Shown here piece by piece: positions 1-10,700 of a stretch of DNA of 64,000 bases. The position numbers and the translations under genes are program-made. Every line of letters starts with the position of its first letter. Positions within the stretch are counted from its first letter, which is position 1. Source of the stretch: Cutaneotrichosporon cavernicola (Eukaryota > Basidiomycota > Tremellomycetes > Trichosporonales > Trichosporonaceae); assembly GCF_030864355.1 (NCBI RefSeq), contig NC_083395.1:2294001-2358000 (forward strand), in the 5' to 3' direction. Below the pieces are notes generated by a model. It searched no databases and had not been told where the DNA came from. It worked only from the letters and a program-made list of their open reading frames with translations.

Positions 1-2890
1 ATGCCGTTGCGGAGGAAGTCGTTGGCGTTGATGAAGCGGTGGCCGAGCTTGTTCTCCTGTGTGATCCTGATGTCAGCTGTGAAAGGCGGGATACGAACGC
101 AGTCATGTTCGGGAAGCCCGAGACGGGGAGACCCATGCCCGCCGAACAGATGAGTGCCGTGGCCATGATGAGGAGGCGCGGGTGGGGGTCGGCCATCGAG
201 TTGCCGATGCGCTCGGCGATCGGGACGAGGAGGACGGCGGCGATCGTGTGCGAAATGAAGGTCGCCACCACGAGGGAGATGGAGCAGAACACGACCAGGA
301 TCGAGTACAGGCCCATGCCCTGGACGAGCTTGAGGAGGAACTTGTCCATCGACTCGAGGAGGCCAGAGCTGAGGACAGCCTTGCCGAGCGCAATGCCGCC
401 CATGGCGAGGAAAACGATGGGCCACTGGAAGTCGTGGAAGTCCTCCTTGCGCAGGATGCCGCTGCCGAAGAAGGCGATGACGGGGATGATGGCGATAATG
501 CCCATGTCGCCGATGAAGCTCTCGATATTCTTCTCGATGCACCACAGCGCGATGGTGAAGACCGTGAAGAAGAGGACGAAGTAGTGCTTGCGCGACAGGG
601 AGTCCGTGTTCTTGCGCATCTTGGGAATGCGCAGGTCGCTCTCCCACCGGTAGTCGTAGTGGAGGAAAGCCCAGATCGCTACAACCGAGGTGATGCCGAC
701 AGGGAGCGAGATGGCGAACCATTCGATCCACGTGAGTTCGGGCACCATGCTGCCTAGAGCGATGAGGTTCTGCGGCGACGAGATCGGCGACGCCATGCCT
801 CCAATGTTGGAAGCGAGCGCAATCGCAAGGATGAGACACTTGGAGAAGACGCTTTTGGGCGGGAGCTCGTCGAGGATCGGGCGGACGAGCGCGTAACAGA
901 GCGTCGGCGCGGCGACGTTTGAGATCCACATGCTCGCAAACGTGGCCACGAACATGAGCACGAGGAGCACAAAGCTTGGGTTCGAGCCTGCCGACGAGAG
1001 GATACGGCTCGCGGCCATGTGGTCTAGCCGCGTGCGCGAGAGACCCGCGGCGATCGTAAAGCCGCCGATGAGGAGCATGATTGTGGGCGAGAACATGACG
1101 GAGAAGATGAACTTGGTCGCGTCATTCGCAGGGAGGCGCGAGTCATCCTCGTCGCTGCGCAGGACACCGAGGATAACGACAAGAATCGGCACAGTAAACG
1201 AGGTGACGAAGAGCGGGATCGCCTCGGTCGCCCAGAGGATGGTACAGAACACAAGAAGCGCTAGGCAGTTGCTCTCCTCAACGCGGTCCATGGGATGCGC
1301 GAGGATGATGCCGACCATGGACAGCACTGCAATGAGGAAGATAATGAACTTCTTCTTGAGTAACCACTTGGGCACCGGGATGCGCCCGCACGGCGTGCGT
1401 ATCGCCCGCTTGGTCTCCTCGAACGCGGGCAGCTCGGTTTCGGGCTCGACCGAGCGGAAGATACCTTTGCGGCGGTCGCCAACCATCTGCGACCAAACTG
1501 TCTCGCGGTCGACAACAATACGCTCGCGCAGCTGCGCCCGGAGCTGCTCCTTGGCTAGCTCCTCGTCCCCAGCCACAACGACTCGGCGGTAGAGGAAGAG
1601 CACCTGGTTGAGGAGCAGGTCCAGATCGGCCTTTGCCGCGTCCGTCCAGGGATACGTCTTGAGCACCTCGTCAGACATGTACGCCTTCTTGAGCTTGCTG
1701 TTCGTGTTCTTGTCGTACTTCTTGAGGATCTTCTGGAACGCGGTAAAGTTGAGGTCGACATACTGCTTGAGCGCGTACAGGTCAAGCCAGAGCGCCGAGA
1801 TCCGCTTCTTCATGCCGATGCGCAACACAGTCGCATAATCGGTATTGCCCCTCCACACATAGTAGACGTGCTTGATATTAGCAGACTCGACGTCCGAGGC
1901 CTTGGCGAGCTCGTCCCTGAGCCACTCGGGGTACGACGAGGGGTCCATGGGCTGGAGACCGAGCTTGTGGACGCGGCGCGAAGAGGTGCGCCACAGTCCG
2001 CCGCCCGAGGATATCGAACTCATCGAGCCGCGGCGCTCAAAGTGATCTTCCGCACTCGAGTAGTCGCTCATAGTGCGGCTGCGGCGCTTGGCGCGGGGGC
2101 TCAGCGGAGGCTGCGACGCCAACGGATCGTCCTCAGTGCTGCTGCCTGTGAGAACGAGAGAGCGGGAGCGCTGCCGTGACTTGCTGGAGCGTACCTCAGC
2201 CGGGAGAGACGACTGTATTATGTCGGCCGAGTCGCTGGTGACGCTTGACCGCCGAGGGAAGGAGGGCAGCTTACCAAAGATCGAGCCGCGTTTGCGAGGC
2301 GCCCCAATTGAGCCTGGCAGCGGCAGATCGGAGAGTAGGTTGGCGCGTTCGTCAGCGTCCTCCTCATCCCACTCATCCTCCTCGTGGATGACCTCATCAA
2401 GGTCAACCATCAGCTCGCGCTGCTCGATTGAGTCGACCTCGCCCTGCAGGATTCCGGTCGATTTGCGCAGGTCAGCGAGCTTAGTCTCGTAAAACTTGTC
2501 GACCTTGGTCCGCTCATGGTCGAGGGCTACCTTGAACTGCTCCGGCGACGCCCACTTGGTAGTGCCACTGCGGTGCGTGGGAAGTAGGCTACCGGACTCG
2601 GCGTGCTGCTGCGTAGCGAGGTAGGTCGGGTCGAGGGGGACCGACGGGAAGAGCTTTTTCAGGGCTGCGTAGCTGGAGTGAGCGGCGCAACGAAGGAGGG
2701 CGTCGAAGGGCGCATAAGTGAGATCGCTGGGAATGCAGCAAGGGGCGCGCGGGAGTCATGCGAAGGAAGGGGGTGGAGCGACCTCGACTTACTCGACATA
2801 GTGATCCCACCACTCGACGTTCGAGTTGAGCTCCAGTAATGTTCTGCTGTCAGCCACAGCCTAATCCTCTGGTACGTACCCGAACTTCAT
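1..2890 (-). CDS. PHO91: SPX-domain low-affinity phosphate transporter (Pho87/Pho90/Pho91 family), 3' end cut by window
   Basis: A divalent-anion:sodium-symporter-type permease that moves inorganic phosphate across the vacuolar or plasma membrane, with an N-terminal SPX domain that senses inositol pyrophosphates. The first exon codes only MKFG (ATG at 2890), and a 36-nt intron (2879-2844) follows. The next exon starts LLELNSNVEWWDHYVE, a typical SPX start, and the SPX domain closes near 1.7 kb with LKKYDKNTNSKLKKAYM. The transporter part has about a dozen hydrophobic segments, with the family motifs SNVAAPTLCY and SHTIAAVLLVPIA. A last visible intron near 70-105 (GTTCGT...CTGACATCAG) joins PNMTA to ITQENKLGHRFIN. 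The long serine-rich insert between the SPX halves is disordered. The 3' end lies outside the window. I cannot tell Pho90 from Pho91 by sequence alone; the symbol follows the single-copy fungal usage. Confidence 0.9.
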
Positions 2891-3602
2891 CTTGTCACCA
2901 GAGCGGGCGATGCGGTCGTCGAGCCACGACCACGAGGGGAGGTGGGTATACTGGTATGAGGGTTGGCGACGGTGGTTCCCAAGGGATTCAAGGGGGAATT
3001 CTTGCTGCTCGCTGTTGTCTGCTAGGCGGAGTGGTCGCGAGGCAAACGCACGTTGCAGGGAAGAGCCAAGGCTGGCGAGGGGGGAGGTGAAGGGAGGCAG
3101 TTTGTGGGTGGGGGGAGGTGGAGGACTAGGAACCGGGCCGAATTGACTAGGCCATATGTGTTCAAGGAGTGTAGAGCGATGGGGCCGGGGAGGGGGGGCC
3201 GGCTAAGAAGTTGGAGTCAGAGCGATGGAACAACGTGGAGGGAGCTACAACAAGAGTCGTAGACGGGTAGATAGGTAGAGATGTCGAAGAGGGAAGATGA
3301 AAAGAAGTGAATCTGATTGTGACGTTTGGAACTTGGTGTAGTCTTTGAGTGGTGGTTTCCTTCCCTCGATTGACCCCGTTCCCCCCAAAGCCCCCAAAAG
3401 CAATACAACATGATCCAACATCCAACATAGATATCAGAGTGTATCTTTCCCCCCAACAATGCCCTACAACCGGCCACCCCGCCGCCAAGCCTTTCCGCAA
3501 GGTGACCGTTGTTACGCGACACATCATAGGACACTGCAACCAACAAGCAACTGTCAATTCAATGGCTGTATGTATGCATCATTCTACCTCGGTCACTGCA
3601 TA
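2891..3602. promoter_or_regulatory. Intergenic: phosphate transporter promoter and 3' end of the oxidoreductase gene
   Basis: About 700 bp between two genes on the minus strand. It must hold the promoter and 5' UTR of the phosphate transporter and the 3' UTR of the next gene. A CACGTT at 3049-3054 matches the weaker form of the Pho4 site known from yeast; one hexamer is not strong evidence. A purine-rich stretch (about 3060-3200) is low complexity. I see no gene here. Confidence 0.4.
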
Positions 3603-5164
3603 CTACACGCCCAACCGCGTGATCAGGCTTTCGACCGTGTCTTTGACCGACATGTCGATGTCATGGTACTTTATGCCAAGGATGCGTTCCGCTTTGGACC
3701 CGTCGTAACGGTTGCTCTGGGCGTTGATCGCCTCCACCTTCAACGCGTCACCCTTAGGGTATGTCTTGCGGTCTGGGAAGTGACGTTCGAAGCTCTGCCT
3801 GTCAGTCGTGGGCATCTAACCATCCAACTCACCAGCACGAGATCGTTGGGTGAGCCCGGGCCAGCGCCAACGATGAAGCGCTCCCCGCCGGCCTCCGGAA
3901 CCGTGAGCGCACGGACGTGAGCAAGGGCAACTGTTATCAGGCCCGTATTCCCCAGGGGTTACATACCGTCGCGTACATCGACCCAGTTGAAGGGCGCGAC
4001 CTCCGGGATGTCACTCTGCTTCTTGTTGCCAGTCAGCCAGTCGAGGAGGCTCGCTGTTGTCAGCTCAAGATCTGGGTCAAAGCTGACCATTCGAAGTGTT
4101 GAGGCCCGACGTGCTCGAGACCTGTTGCAGGATGGGACCGTACACCTGGCGTAAGTTGGATCGGGGCATGTCACACCATTGGCGGGCAGATTGTTGCGCC
4201 GTCCCAGCTCGTCTTCTTCTCGTCGATAAACTTCCAGAACGCACGCTCAGCGAGCGTCTTGCTAGCTGTCGTCAGTTGGGTCAAACAAAATCAGAACCTC
4301 ACCGCGGTACATGTCAATGGGCATGGCATCGCGGCCCTTTCCCTCGACCTCCTTGAGCGACGTCTCGTTCCAGTCTGGCGTTAGAGGGAGTGAGGAAGGC
4401 CTGCGTACCCTTCTCTGTGCGGCTGTTGTATTAGCGAGCAATGAAACTTGGGGCCGACTCACACATGAGGCTTGGGAGCAGCGTCATCCATGATGGAAGC
4501 ACAGGAGCTGGAGTCAACAAGCGTACGTCACTTTGGATCTAACCTGGTGATGACGATACGCTTGACATCGGGGCTGCGGTTAACGGCAGATGGCCACTTG
4601 GATCTCACTTGTTCCTCTGGATGCTCTCGAGCACGCCCAGTGTTCCCTTGACAGCCGGTTCGATAAGCTGCTGCGGGTCGTTCACCCTGAAGTGGAACGG
4701 GCTGGCGTGAGCCATTTTTGTGTGAACGCTAGCTTACCTAGCAGTGTGTGCGACGCCAGCCACGCCCTTGACGGCCTCGTCAAACGCTCCCGGCTGCCGT
4801 CAGCTACATCACAGTAGGAATTACCTGGGCAATGTCTTCAACGATCACATATTCGAACGGCACCTTGCTCCCCTTGAAAAGGTCGGCGAGGTACTCGCCC
4901 TTGGCATGCGAACGGACCGTGCCGCGGACGGGGTAGCCGTTCTCGAGGAAGGTTTTGATGGTGTGTCTGGGGTCAGCGGGGGCCACGGAAAGCTGGATAT
5001 TTCAAGGGGGAGATCTTGCTTTGCGGCCCGCTATCCTTGGGGTAGTAATCGGTGCCCACAATCGGAGGTAAGGAAGAAGGAAGGAAGGTGATGGTGACTG
5101 ACACTGCAATGAAGCCAGAGGCGCCGGTGACGAGCACGAGGGATCCGAGCGGAACAGCAGGCAT
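3603..5164 (-). CDS. NAD(P)-dependent oxidoreductase, GRE2/dihydroflavonol-4-reductase-like extended SDR
   Basis: An extended short-chain dehydrogenase that probably reduces a ketone or aldehyde with NADPH in the cytosol. The start MPAVPLGSLVLVTGASGFIA carries the Rossmann motif TGASGFIA. Later exons give HTIKTFLENGYPVRGTVR, then HTASPFHFRVNDPQQLIEPA (typical of this family), then YRASKTLAERAFWKF with the catalytic YxxxK, and the end ITRLGV at 3603. The gene has about eight exons. One intron (about 4796-4826) is only 31 nt, GTAATT...CTGACGGCAG, and splices DIAQ to PGAFDEAV in frame. It is divergent from the ECHDC3-like gene across 159 bp. GRE2 (methylglyoxal/isovaleraldehyde reductase) is the closest named relative; the true substrate cannot be read from sequence. 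Confidence 0.82.
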
Positions 5165-5323
5165 TTTAGCAGTGATTTGAGGTGAGAGCTTGAGAGCAAT
5201 TGAGAGCAATTGAGAGATTGAGAGAAGTGGTGATATTCGATGGGAAAATGAAGAGTAGAAATGTAGATGAGACACAAATTAGTTGCATAGTTGGATGATG
5301 TGAGCAACCAGGCAAAACGCGTC

Positions 5324-6429
5324 ATGATGCAACGGAGGACGCCGGTATCGGGTTACCAGCGGGTACAACAGACTTGACGAATTTGTGGATACCCCACACT
5401 CGCCAACAAGTTAGCCGACAGTGGGCTACTCTCCATTCCTTGTCTTGTCACAACACTCTTCTCGACCAGTACGTGAACACAGCAGCAGCGCTGACAGCAG
5501 TGTCGTTCCCCCAGCTTCCGAAGAAGGCGGCGTACGTGCTCATTAACAACCCGGCCAAGCGGAATGCCCTGGCCCTCGGCGTCCTGCGCGACCTCAAGGC
5601 GCAACTCGTGTCCAGCATGACCGGCACCAGCGGGCGGCTGCTCACCTTGCCTACATTCGATCCCATGATTCTTGACAAGATGGAAGCCGGGGACGAGGAG
5701 TATGCGTGGCTCCTTGACGGCGCTGCTTGGCGGGCAGAGCGCGCCCATCTCCCGAACGTCCTTGTTCTGCGGTCCGAGGGCCCGGTGTTCTCATCCGGGC
5801 ACGACCTCAAGGAACTTGCGGGTCTCTCGCACGACGAGGTCAAGGAGACGTTTGCGCTGTGCGCCGACGTTATGCGTCTTATTCGTCACTCGCCTGCCCC
5901 GGTCGTCTGCCCCATCCAGGGACTCGCCACGGCGGCCGGATTTCAGCTCGCCATGTCCACAGACTATCCGATTACGCTGGCCAACACGCCCTTCAGGCTG
6001 CCGGGGGCGACGATCGGACTTCCCTGCACTTCTCCTTCTACGGCGATCTCGCGCCGGCTTGGCGCAGGACTCACGTACCGCATGCTCGCGACGGCGGATA
6101 CCATCACCGCCGGCGAGGTGGGGAGCGGAGCAATCGATATCGTACCCGTCAGCCAGTGGGAGGAGAGCACGGACGTAAATGCCAAGGCGTTTGAGAAGCG
6201 CGTCGCCAATGTCATCTCTAGACTGGCGGACGAAACGGCAGGCCAGCCTCTCGCCCTCGGCAAGTGGGCGTATTGGACCCAGCTGGGTATTCAGGGGAGT
6301 GGAGGCGACGGGTACGAGGAAGCGGCGACATGGGCCGGCCGCGTTATGGCGCTGCATGCGCGCGCCGAGGATGCCAAGGAGGGCATTGCCGCATTCTTTG
6401 GGAAGCGCAAGCCCGAGTGGAAGACTTAG
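5324..6429 (+). CDS. Enoyl-CoA hydratase/isomerase family protein, ECHDC3-like, probably mitochondrial
   Basis: A crotonase-fold protein of the ECHDC3 group. Shared blocks are INNPAKRNALALGVL, RSEGPVFSSGHDLKEL (oxyanion hole), GLATAAGFQLA and the C-terminal GIAAFFGKRKPEW. The long reading frame from 5374 opens on TTG, so the start lies upstream. ATG 5324 gives MMQRRTPVSGYQR, followed by a proposed 48-nt intron (5363-5410). A short exon reading LADSGLLSIPCLVTTLFST precedes a 32-nt intron (about 5469-5500, GTACGT...CTGACAGCAG), then SFPQLPKKAAYVLI. The resulting N-terminus is basic, hydroxylated and free of acids until the domain, as in a mitochondrial presequence. An insert of about 35 residues follows QLVSSM. 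Enzyme activity for ECHDC3 is poorly defined, so I give no reaction. The 5' exons are inferred. Confidence 0.82.
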
Positions 6430-6583
6430 GGATGCACAATTCTTCAATTCTTGGGCTCGCTGATAGAAATGATGCTCAATGTGCCAGCAAGGAATTGCAT
6501 ACTAACAGGTACATCCTTTAACTAATCGCGTCGATACCGCATATACTAACGGCCACATCCGGCCCTGCATCCCAACCAACATC

Positions 6584-8232
6584 CTACTCCTCGTCCTCCG
6601 AGGTGATGACGGTCTCCTTGAACTTGCGCGTGGGGGTGCGGCGCTCAAAGAGAAGGTCGAGCTGGTGGTAGCTGCGTCCCTTCATCTCAGGGAGGCGGAA
6701 GAAGCTCCAGATGGTCATAATGAGACAAGTACCGGCCCAGAAGAGGGCTGAACGCGACTTCCAATTCCAGGCGAGCGGGTTCATCATGTACGTGTTGAGG
6801 ATGCCGCCGACGATGGAGGTGACGTTGTAGGCGTTGCGCGAGAGACCGACAGTCTTGGAGCGCAGACGAGTCGCGCTAGTCTCACCGACAATGCAGTACG
6901 TGAGGGGTCCGATGGTGAAGTCGTAAGTCCAGACGAAGATCATGATGAGCGCAGCCTGAGCCCACTTGACGTTGGGGTTGGGGGACCATGACAGACCGCC
7001 AATAATGACCAGGAGGCCGCACATGGTAGCCAAGCCGCCGATGAAGAATGGCCGACGGCCACCAAAGGTGAGGGCTACCCAGCTGGCGAGCGTGCCTCCG
7101 AGTGCCATGAACGTGATACCGAGGTTGAGCTGGAACGAATTCTCCTCGCTAAGACCGGCCTGCTTGAAGAAGTAGACGGGCGCTCCGGCAAACGCCATAC
7201 CGCAAAGCACCTGAGCCACCCAGGCCATGGCCGAGATCTCAGTACGGCGGCGGTCCGCGCCACGGAAGCAGGAGAGGTAGCTTGATCCGACCTCGTTATC
7301 CAGCTCAAACTGGTCGGTGCGAACCATCATCGCAACAGTGTCGGCCGGGTCGATGGTAGAAGTCTTGCTCTGGAGGCGAGAGACGGCGTGGCGTGCCTCC
7401 TCAAGGCGGCCCTTGCGAACGAGGAACCATGGGCTCTCGGGAGCGAGGGTCACGAGGATGAAGAGGGGGATGGGCCAGACCCACTGAACGGCAAACGCAA
7501 CCTGGTACGCGAGGGTGCCGGGAAGCGAGAGGACGCGGTACAGGATACCAGCCGCGAGAATCTGCCCGATGATCCAGCAGAGGTTGACGTAGGTGGTGAG
7601 GTAGCCGCGGAGGGGGATGGGAGTGACGTCCGAGGCATAGGAAACGGCCGAAGAGGAGAATGCGCCCCATGGCAGGCCGCAGAGGAGCTCGCCGATGAAA
7701 AGCATCTGGACGTTGACGGAGAAGAAGATGATGAAGATGGCGCCAGTGAGGAAGACGAGAGCAATCTGGAGCGTGCGGCGGTATCCCCAGCGGTCCTGGG
7801 CCCAAGAAGCAATAAAAATTCCGATGATGCAGCCCACGTTGGGAGCCTGGTTAACGGCCATCTGCCACGCCGGGAGGAGCTCATAGTCGGGAAGTCCTTG
7901 GGAGTTGATCACTGGCACGCCAAACTTCTCACGGTACTGAGGGAGACCGATAACCGATCCCAGAACGGCGACATCGTAACCTTCCATAACTGGATTAGCG
8001 GGGTTTCTTGGACAGTAAAGGACTTACTGATGAGGAGAGAGATCGAGAAGGACCAGAACACGGCGCGTGGGTAGGTCTTGAGGCCCTCCATGACGCCCAT
8101 GGAGGCCTCGACGGCCTCGGCGTGGACGGCGTCACCGACCACATTGAGGTTCTTCTCGTCGGCCAGGTCTACTTCTTCGGCGTGGACTACAGCGCCCTTG
8201 AGAGAGTCGACATTGTCGGTTGGAGAAGTCAT
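6584..8232 (-). CDS. MFS sugar:H+ symporter, maltose/alpha-glucoside permease type
   Basis: A 12-helix major facilitator of the sugar porter family, likely importing maltose or other alpha-glucosides at the plasma membrane. Exon 1 (ATG 8232) is MTSPTDNVDSLKG... to WSFSISLL. A short intron (about 8026-7989) then leads into MEGYDVAVLGSVIGLPQYRE, the helix 1-2 signature of maltose permeases. Also visible are the loop motif DRWGYRRTLQ, PESPWFLVRKGRLEEA after helix 6, FGGRRPFFIGG in the second half, and the family ending LPEMKGRSYHQLDLLFERR followed by TRKFKET. Length is about 535 residues, normal for the family. It is convergent with the ECHDC3-like gene. The substrate is inferred by family only. 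Confidence 0.85.
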
Positions 8233-9209
8233 GTTGCTTGGCTTGGTGTGTGGGGCTGGACTAGGTGCTCCACGCGACTTATATTAGTTTCGCCAGCTTG
8301 TTGGTTTCCATTGACTGTTCTTTTTGCTCCATGAACGCCCCGCAGTGCCCCACCCTTGGTGACGCGGGGCGCTCCGATGTTGCCGACATGCGGGAGGTGT
8401 TGACCAAGTAGTAAGGGTAGTAAGGGTTTGTGGGTGGTGGCGGCAAGTGGGGTTGCCAACAGCCACTCAGCGTACACATTCTTACTCAAAGTATTTCGAC
8501 GCCGATGCCAAGACATGAGGTTTAGGAATCTAGGAACTTTGAAAGAATCATCAGAAGCAGAATGCATCAGAAGCCCCTCTGCGGACGCAGAGGGGGCCAG
8601 AGTCGTGGAAGCCCACCTGCACTCTGTCAGGAGTATGTGGGTCACATGGTTCGGACAACTCGGAAAAGTCGGCCGATGTTACCGAGATGGCCGTTCCCGC
8701 CGTGTCGCCGTGTCGGCAGTAGCAGGCTCGTGTAAGTGCCGAGGCCGTGGACGATAGGAGTGGAGATGTCCATGTGATCCGAAGCCAAAGGGCCAGCAGA
8801 GCATTGTTCTTGTTGGTTTGTTGGTTCAGCGGGCGATCGGCCGTGAATAGGTTTGGGAATCTAGATGTCGAGCGATAACAAACAAAGTGGTTGGTGTGGA
8901 CGAATGTTGCCATATGTCCCATATCGCCAAGATTCATACGACCGAGAGTACCAACTGACCCCCCTAAGCCATCTGAGCGTCTCCGAACATGGATGATGTG
9001 CGGCTAAGATCGCCTACTCGTGTCCCATACATACAGCGGCAAGCCAAGTTCCTGTTCATCTGGCTGTTGACCGTTCAGTCAATTAGTCAAGTCGCATCAT
9101 CAAGCCCAGATGATGTTCTTTCGCTCATATCGCTCACCTAGCCTGTTCCTATCAGGCTGAACCCAAACCCACCCCCGTTGCCAGAATACAGGTAACATAC
9201 ATTATACAA
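8233..9209. promoter_or_regulatory. Intergenic: sugar permease promoter
   Basis: About 980 bp upstream of the permease and downstream of PRKRIP1, both on the minus strand. The length suits a regulated sugar-transporter promoter. Short reading frames here have no recognisable domains and no splice-consistent extension. I see no gene, repeat or clear operator. Confidence 0.3.
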
Positions 9210-10095
9210 CTACTCGTCGTCTACGACCGTAATCGACACCTCTGCGCGGCGTTCCGCGGTGTCCCCCGCAGCTGCTGCTGCCTGCGCAGCCTGCACCTCT
9301 GCGACAGTGTTGACCTTCTCACGCTCCTCTCGCTCCTTGCGCTGCCCCGTCTCGTCTCCACCAGCGAACTTGCTCTTCTTGGCGTCTGGTTCGTGGCCGT
9401 TGGCGCCTTTGCCGGCCTTGGACTCGCCGCCGCGGTTTTTGCGCTTCTGACGCTTGGCTCGGTTCCTGGCCGTCTTCTCGTCAGTCACACGATCACGCTC
9501 GGCTTGTCGCGCCATAAAGGCTGCCTGCTGCTCGAACTGGCGTCAGTGTCGCTCCATCTCCAAACCTTTCCCCTCCTCTAACCCAGGCCCCCAAGCCCCC
9601 CTCAGCCTCCCCCTCCCCCTCAGCCTCCCCCTCAGCCTCCCCCTCAGCCTCCCCCTCCCCCTCCCCCTCCCCCTCCCCCTCCCCCCCTTCCACAACCGAA
9701 AACTTACATCCCGTGTTTGCCGCTCCATGGCCTTGACGCGCTCGTACTCGCGTCGCCGCGATTGCTTGTAGATGTGGAACTCGCCCGATCCTGCCGCCGC
9801 AGATGAGCCCGAGATGTTCTTGAGCGTGTCTTTGGGCGTGCGGCCCATCTTCATCCCCATTCCTTCCGGGAGAACCACTTCCTTATCGGGGTTGGCTAGG
9901 AGCTTGTCGAGCTGCCATTAGCGAAATCAAAAGATCAAACGGATTACGCACTCGACGCCTTTGGATATCGTTCTCGGTGAAACGGCGGCCGCGGATCTTG
10001 GGCTCGTCGCCGGACGCGCCGCCGCGCGAACCGAATTCGGGGGATGGAGAGCGCTCAAACGGCTCTGGGGAAGGGGATCCGAGCTCGACTGGCAT
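9210..10095 (-). CDS. PRKRIP1: PRKR-interacting protein 1 homologue (DUF1168), spliceosome-associated
   Basis: A small, highly charged nuclear protein; in human cells PRKRIP1 is part of the catalytic step II spliceosome. Exon 1 (ATG 10095) is MPVELGSPSPEPFERSPSPE... to RRVRNPFDLL. A short intron follows, and exon 2 carries the DUF1168 core LLANPDKEVVLPEGMGMK and FHIYKQSRRREYERVKAME. A G-rich intron of 169 nt (about 9705-9537, ending CTGACGCCAG) joins this to FEQQAAFMARQAERDRVTDE and a lysine/arginine-rich helix RNRAKRQKRKNR. The end is VSITVVDDE. Length is about 200 residues, usual for the family. It is divergent from the disordered orphan at 10701 across 605 bp. Confidence 0.86.
9590..9690 (-). 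repeat. C-rich (gene strand G-rich) minisatellite inside a PRKRIP1 intron
   Basis: About 100 bp made of CCCCCTCAGCCT and CCCCCTCCCC units. On the transcribed (minus) sense strand this reads as repeated GGGGGAGG and GGGGGAGGCTGA blocks, so the intron RNA has many runs of four or more G and could form G-quadruplexes. It lies just after the donor GTAAGT and well before the branch and acceptor. Confidence 0.85.
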
Positions 10096-10700
10096 GGTTG
10101 AGTGTTTGTGGGAGGTGTAAGAGTTGAGTCAAGATTCAAAACACAACGGGATAATGGCTTTCATCATCGGACTTAGGCACGTGATAACACGGAGGTTGAA
10201 TCAAGTCCGTGATCTGTATTAGGTTAGACCTGGATTACAACCTGTATTTGAATAGATTACAACTGTAAGTGTTTGTATATTGTACTCATTGCCGTCATCT
10301 GGCAATCTCACTCTCATCTTTTGGTTTAATTCGTTCTACATCTAGAGAGTCTCACATCTGTCTCTCTTTACGCCAAAACATAAACATCTCCTCCCTCTTT
10401 CGACACATTCGCTCCTAGTACTCTGTGGCGTGAATAGGGGAAATTGCAATCTCCAGATCACAAGATCACACTCGGCCTGCTCTCCTGTCCAAGAGAAGCT
10501 TCCTCAAACCCAAATCCCAATCGGGACTCGTCCAGACCCCGCGCACAGCGCACTTATTGATTACTCGAGTTAGCTACAAGTCCACGCTTGTGCTGTATAA
10601 CTCGTCGTCAATTGGATTAGCTCTCACCATCTCACGCTCGCACCTCTCTTCCCAAGAACTATCCCACCCTCCCCAGGCATCTCCAAGACTTTCCTCAACT
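10096..10700. promoter_or_regulatory. Divergent promoter of PRKRIP1 and the 10701 orphan
   Basis: 605 bp between two divergent starts. A CACGTG E-box lies at 10178-10183 in the context GCACGTGATAAC, a Cbf1-like site, about 85 bp upstream of the PRKRIP1 start. The right half is pyrimidine-rich and is probably the long 5' leader of the plus-strand gene. An open frame from 10557 begins with TTG and is not a start. Confidence 0.45.

Noticed and set aside
3603..8232. Oxidoreductase, enoyl-CoA hydratase-like protein and sugar permease as a metabolic gene cluster
   Set aside because: No shared pathway is apparent, there is no regulator or backbone synthase, and adjacent genes are housekeeping.
9590..9690. 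Repeated C-rich units as a possible CRISPR-like array
   Set aside because: No distinct spacers of constant length; it is a simple minisatellite inside a eukaryotic intron.
10557..10700. N-terminal 48-codon extension of the disordered orphan
   Set aside because: The extension opens on TTG, not ATG; the first ATG in frame is 10701 with a good context.
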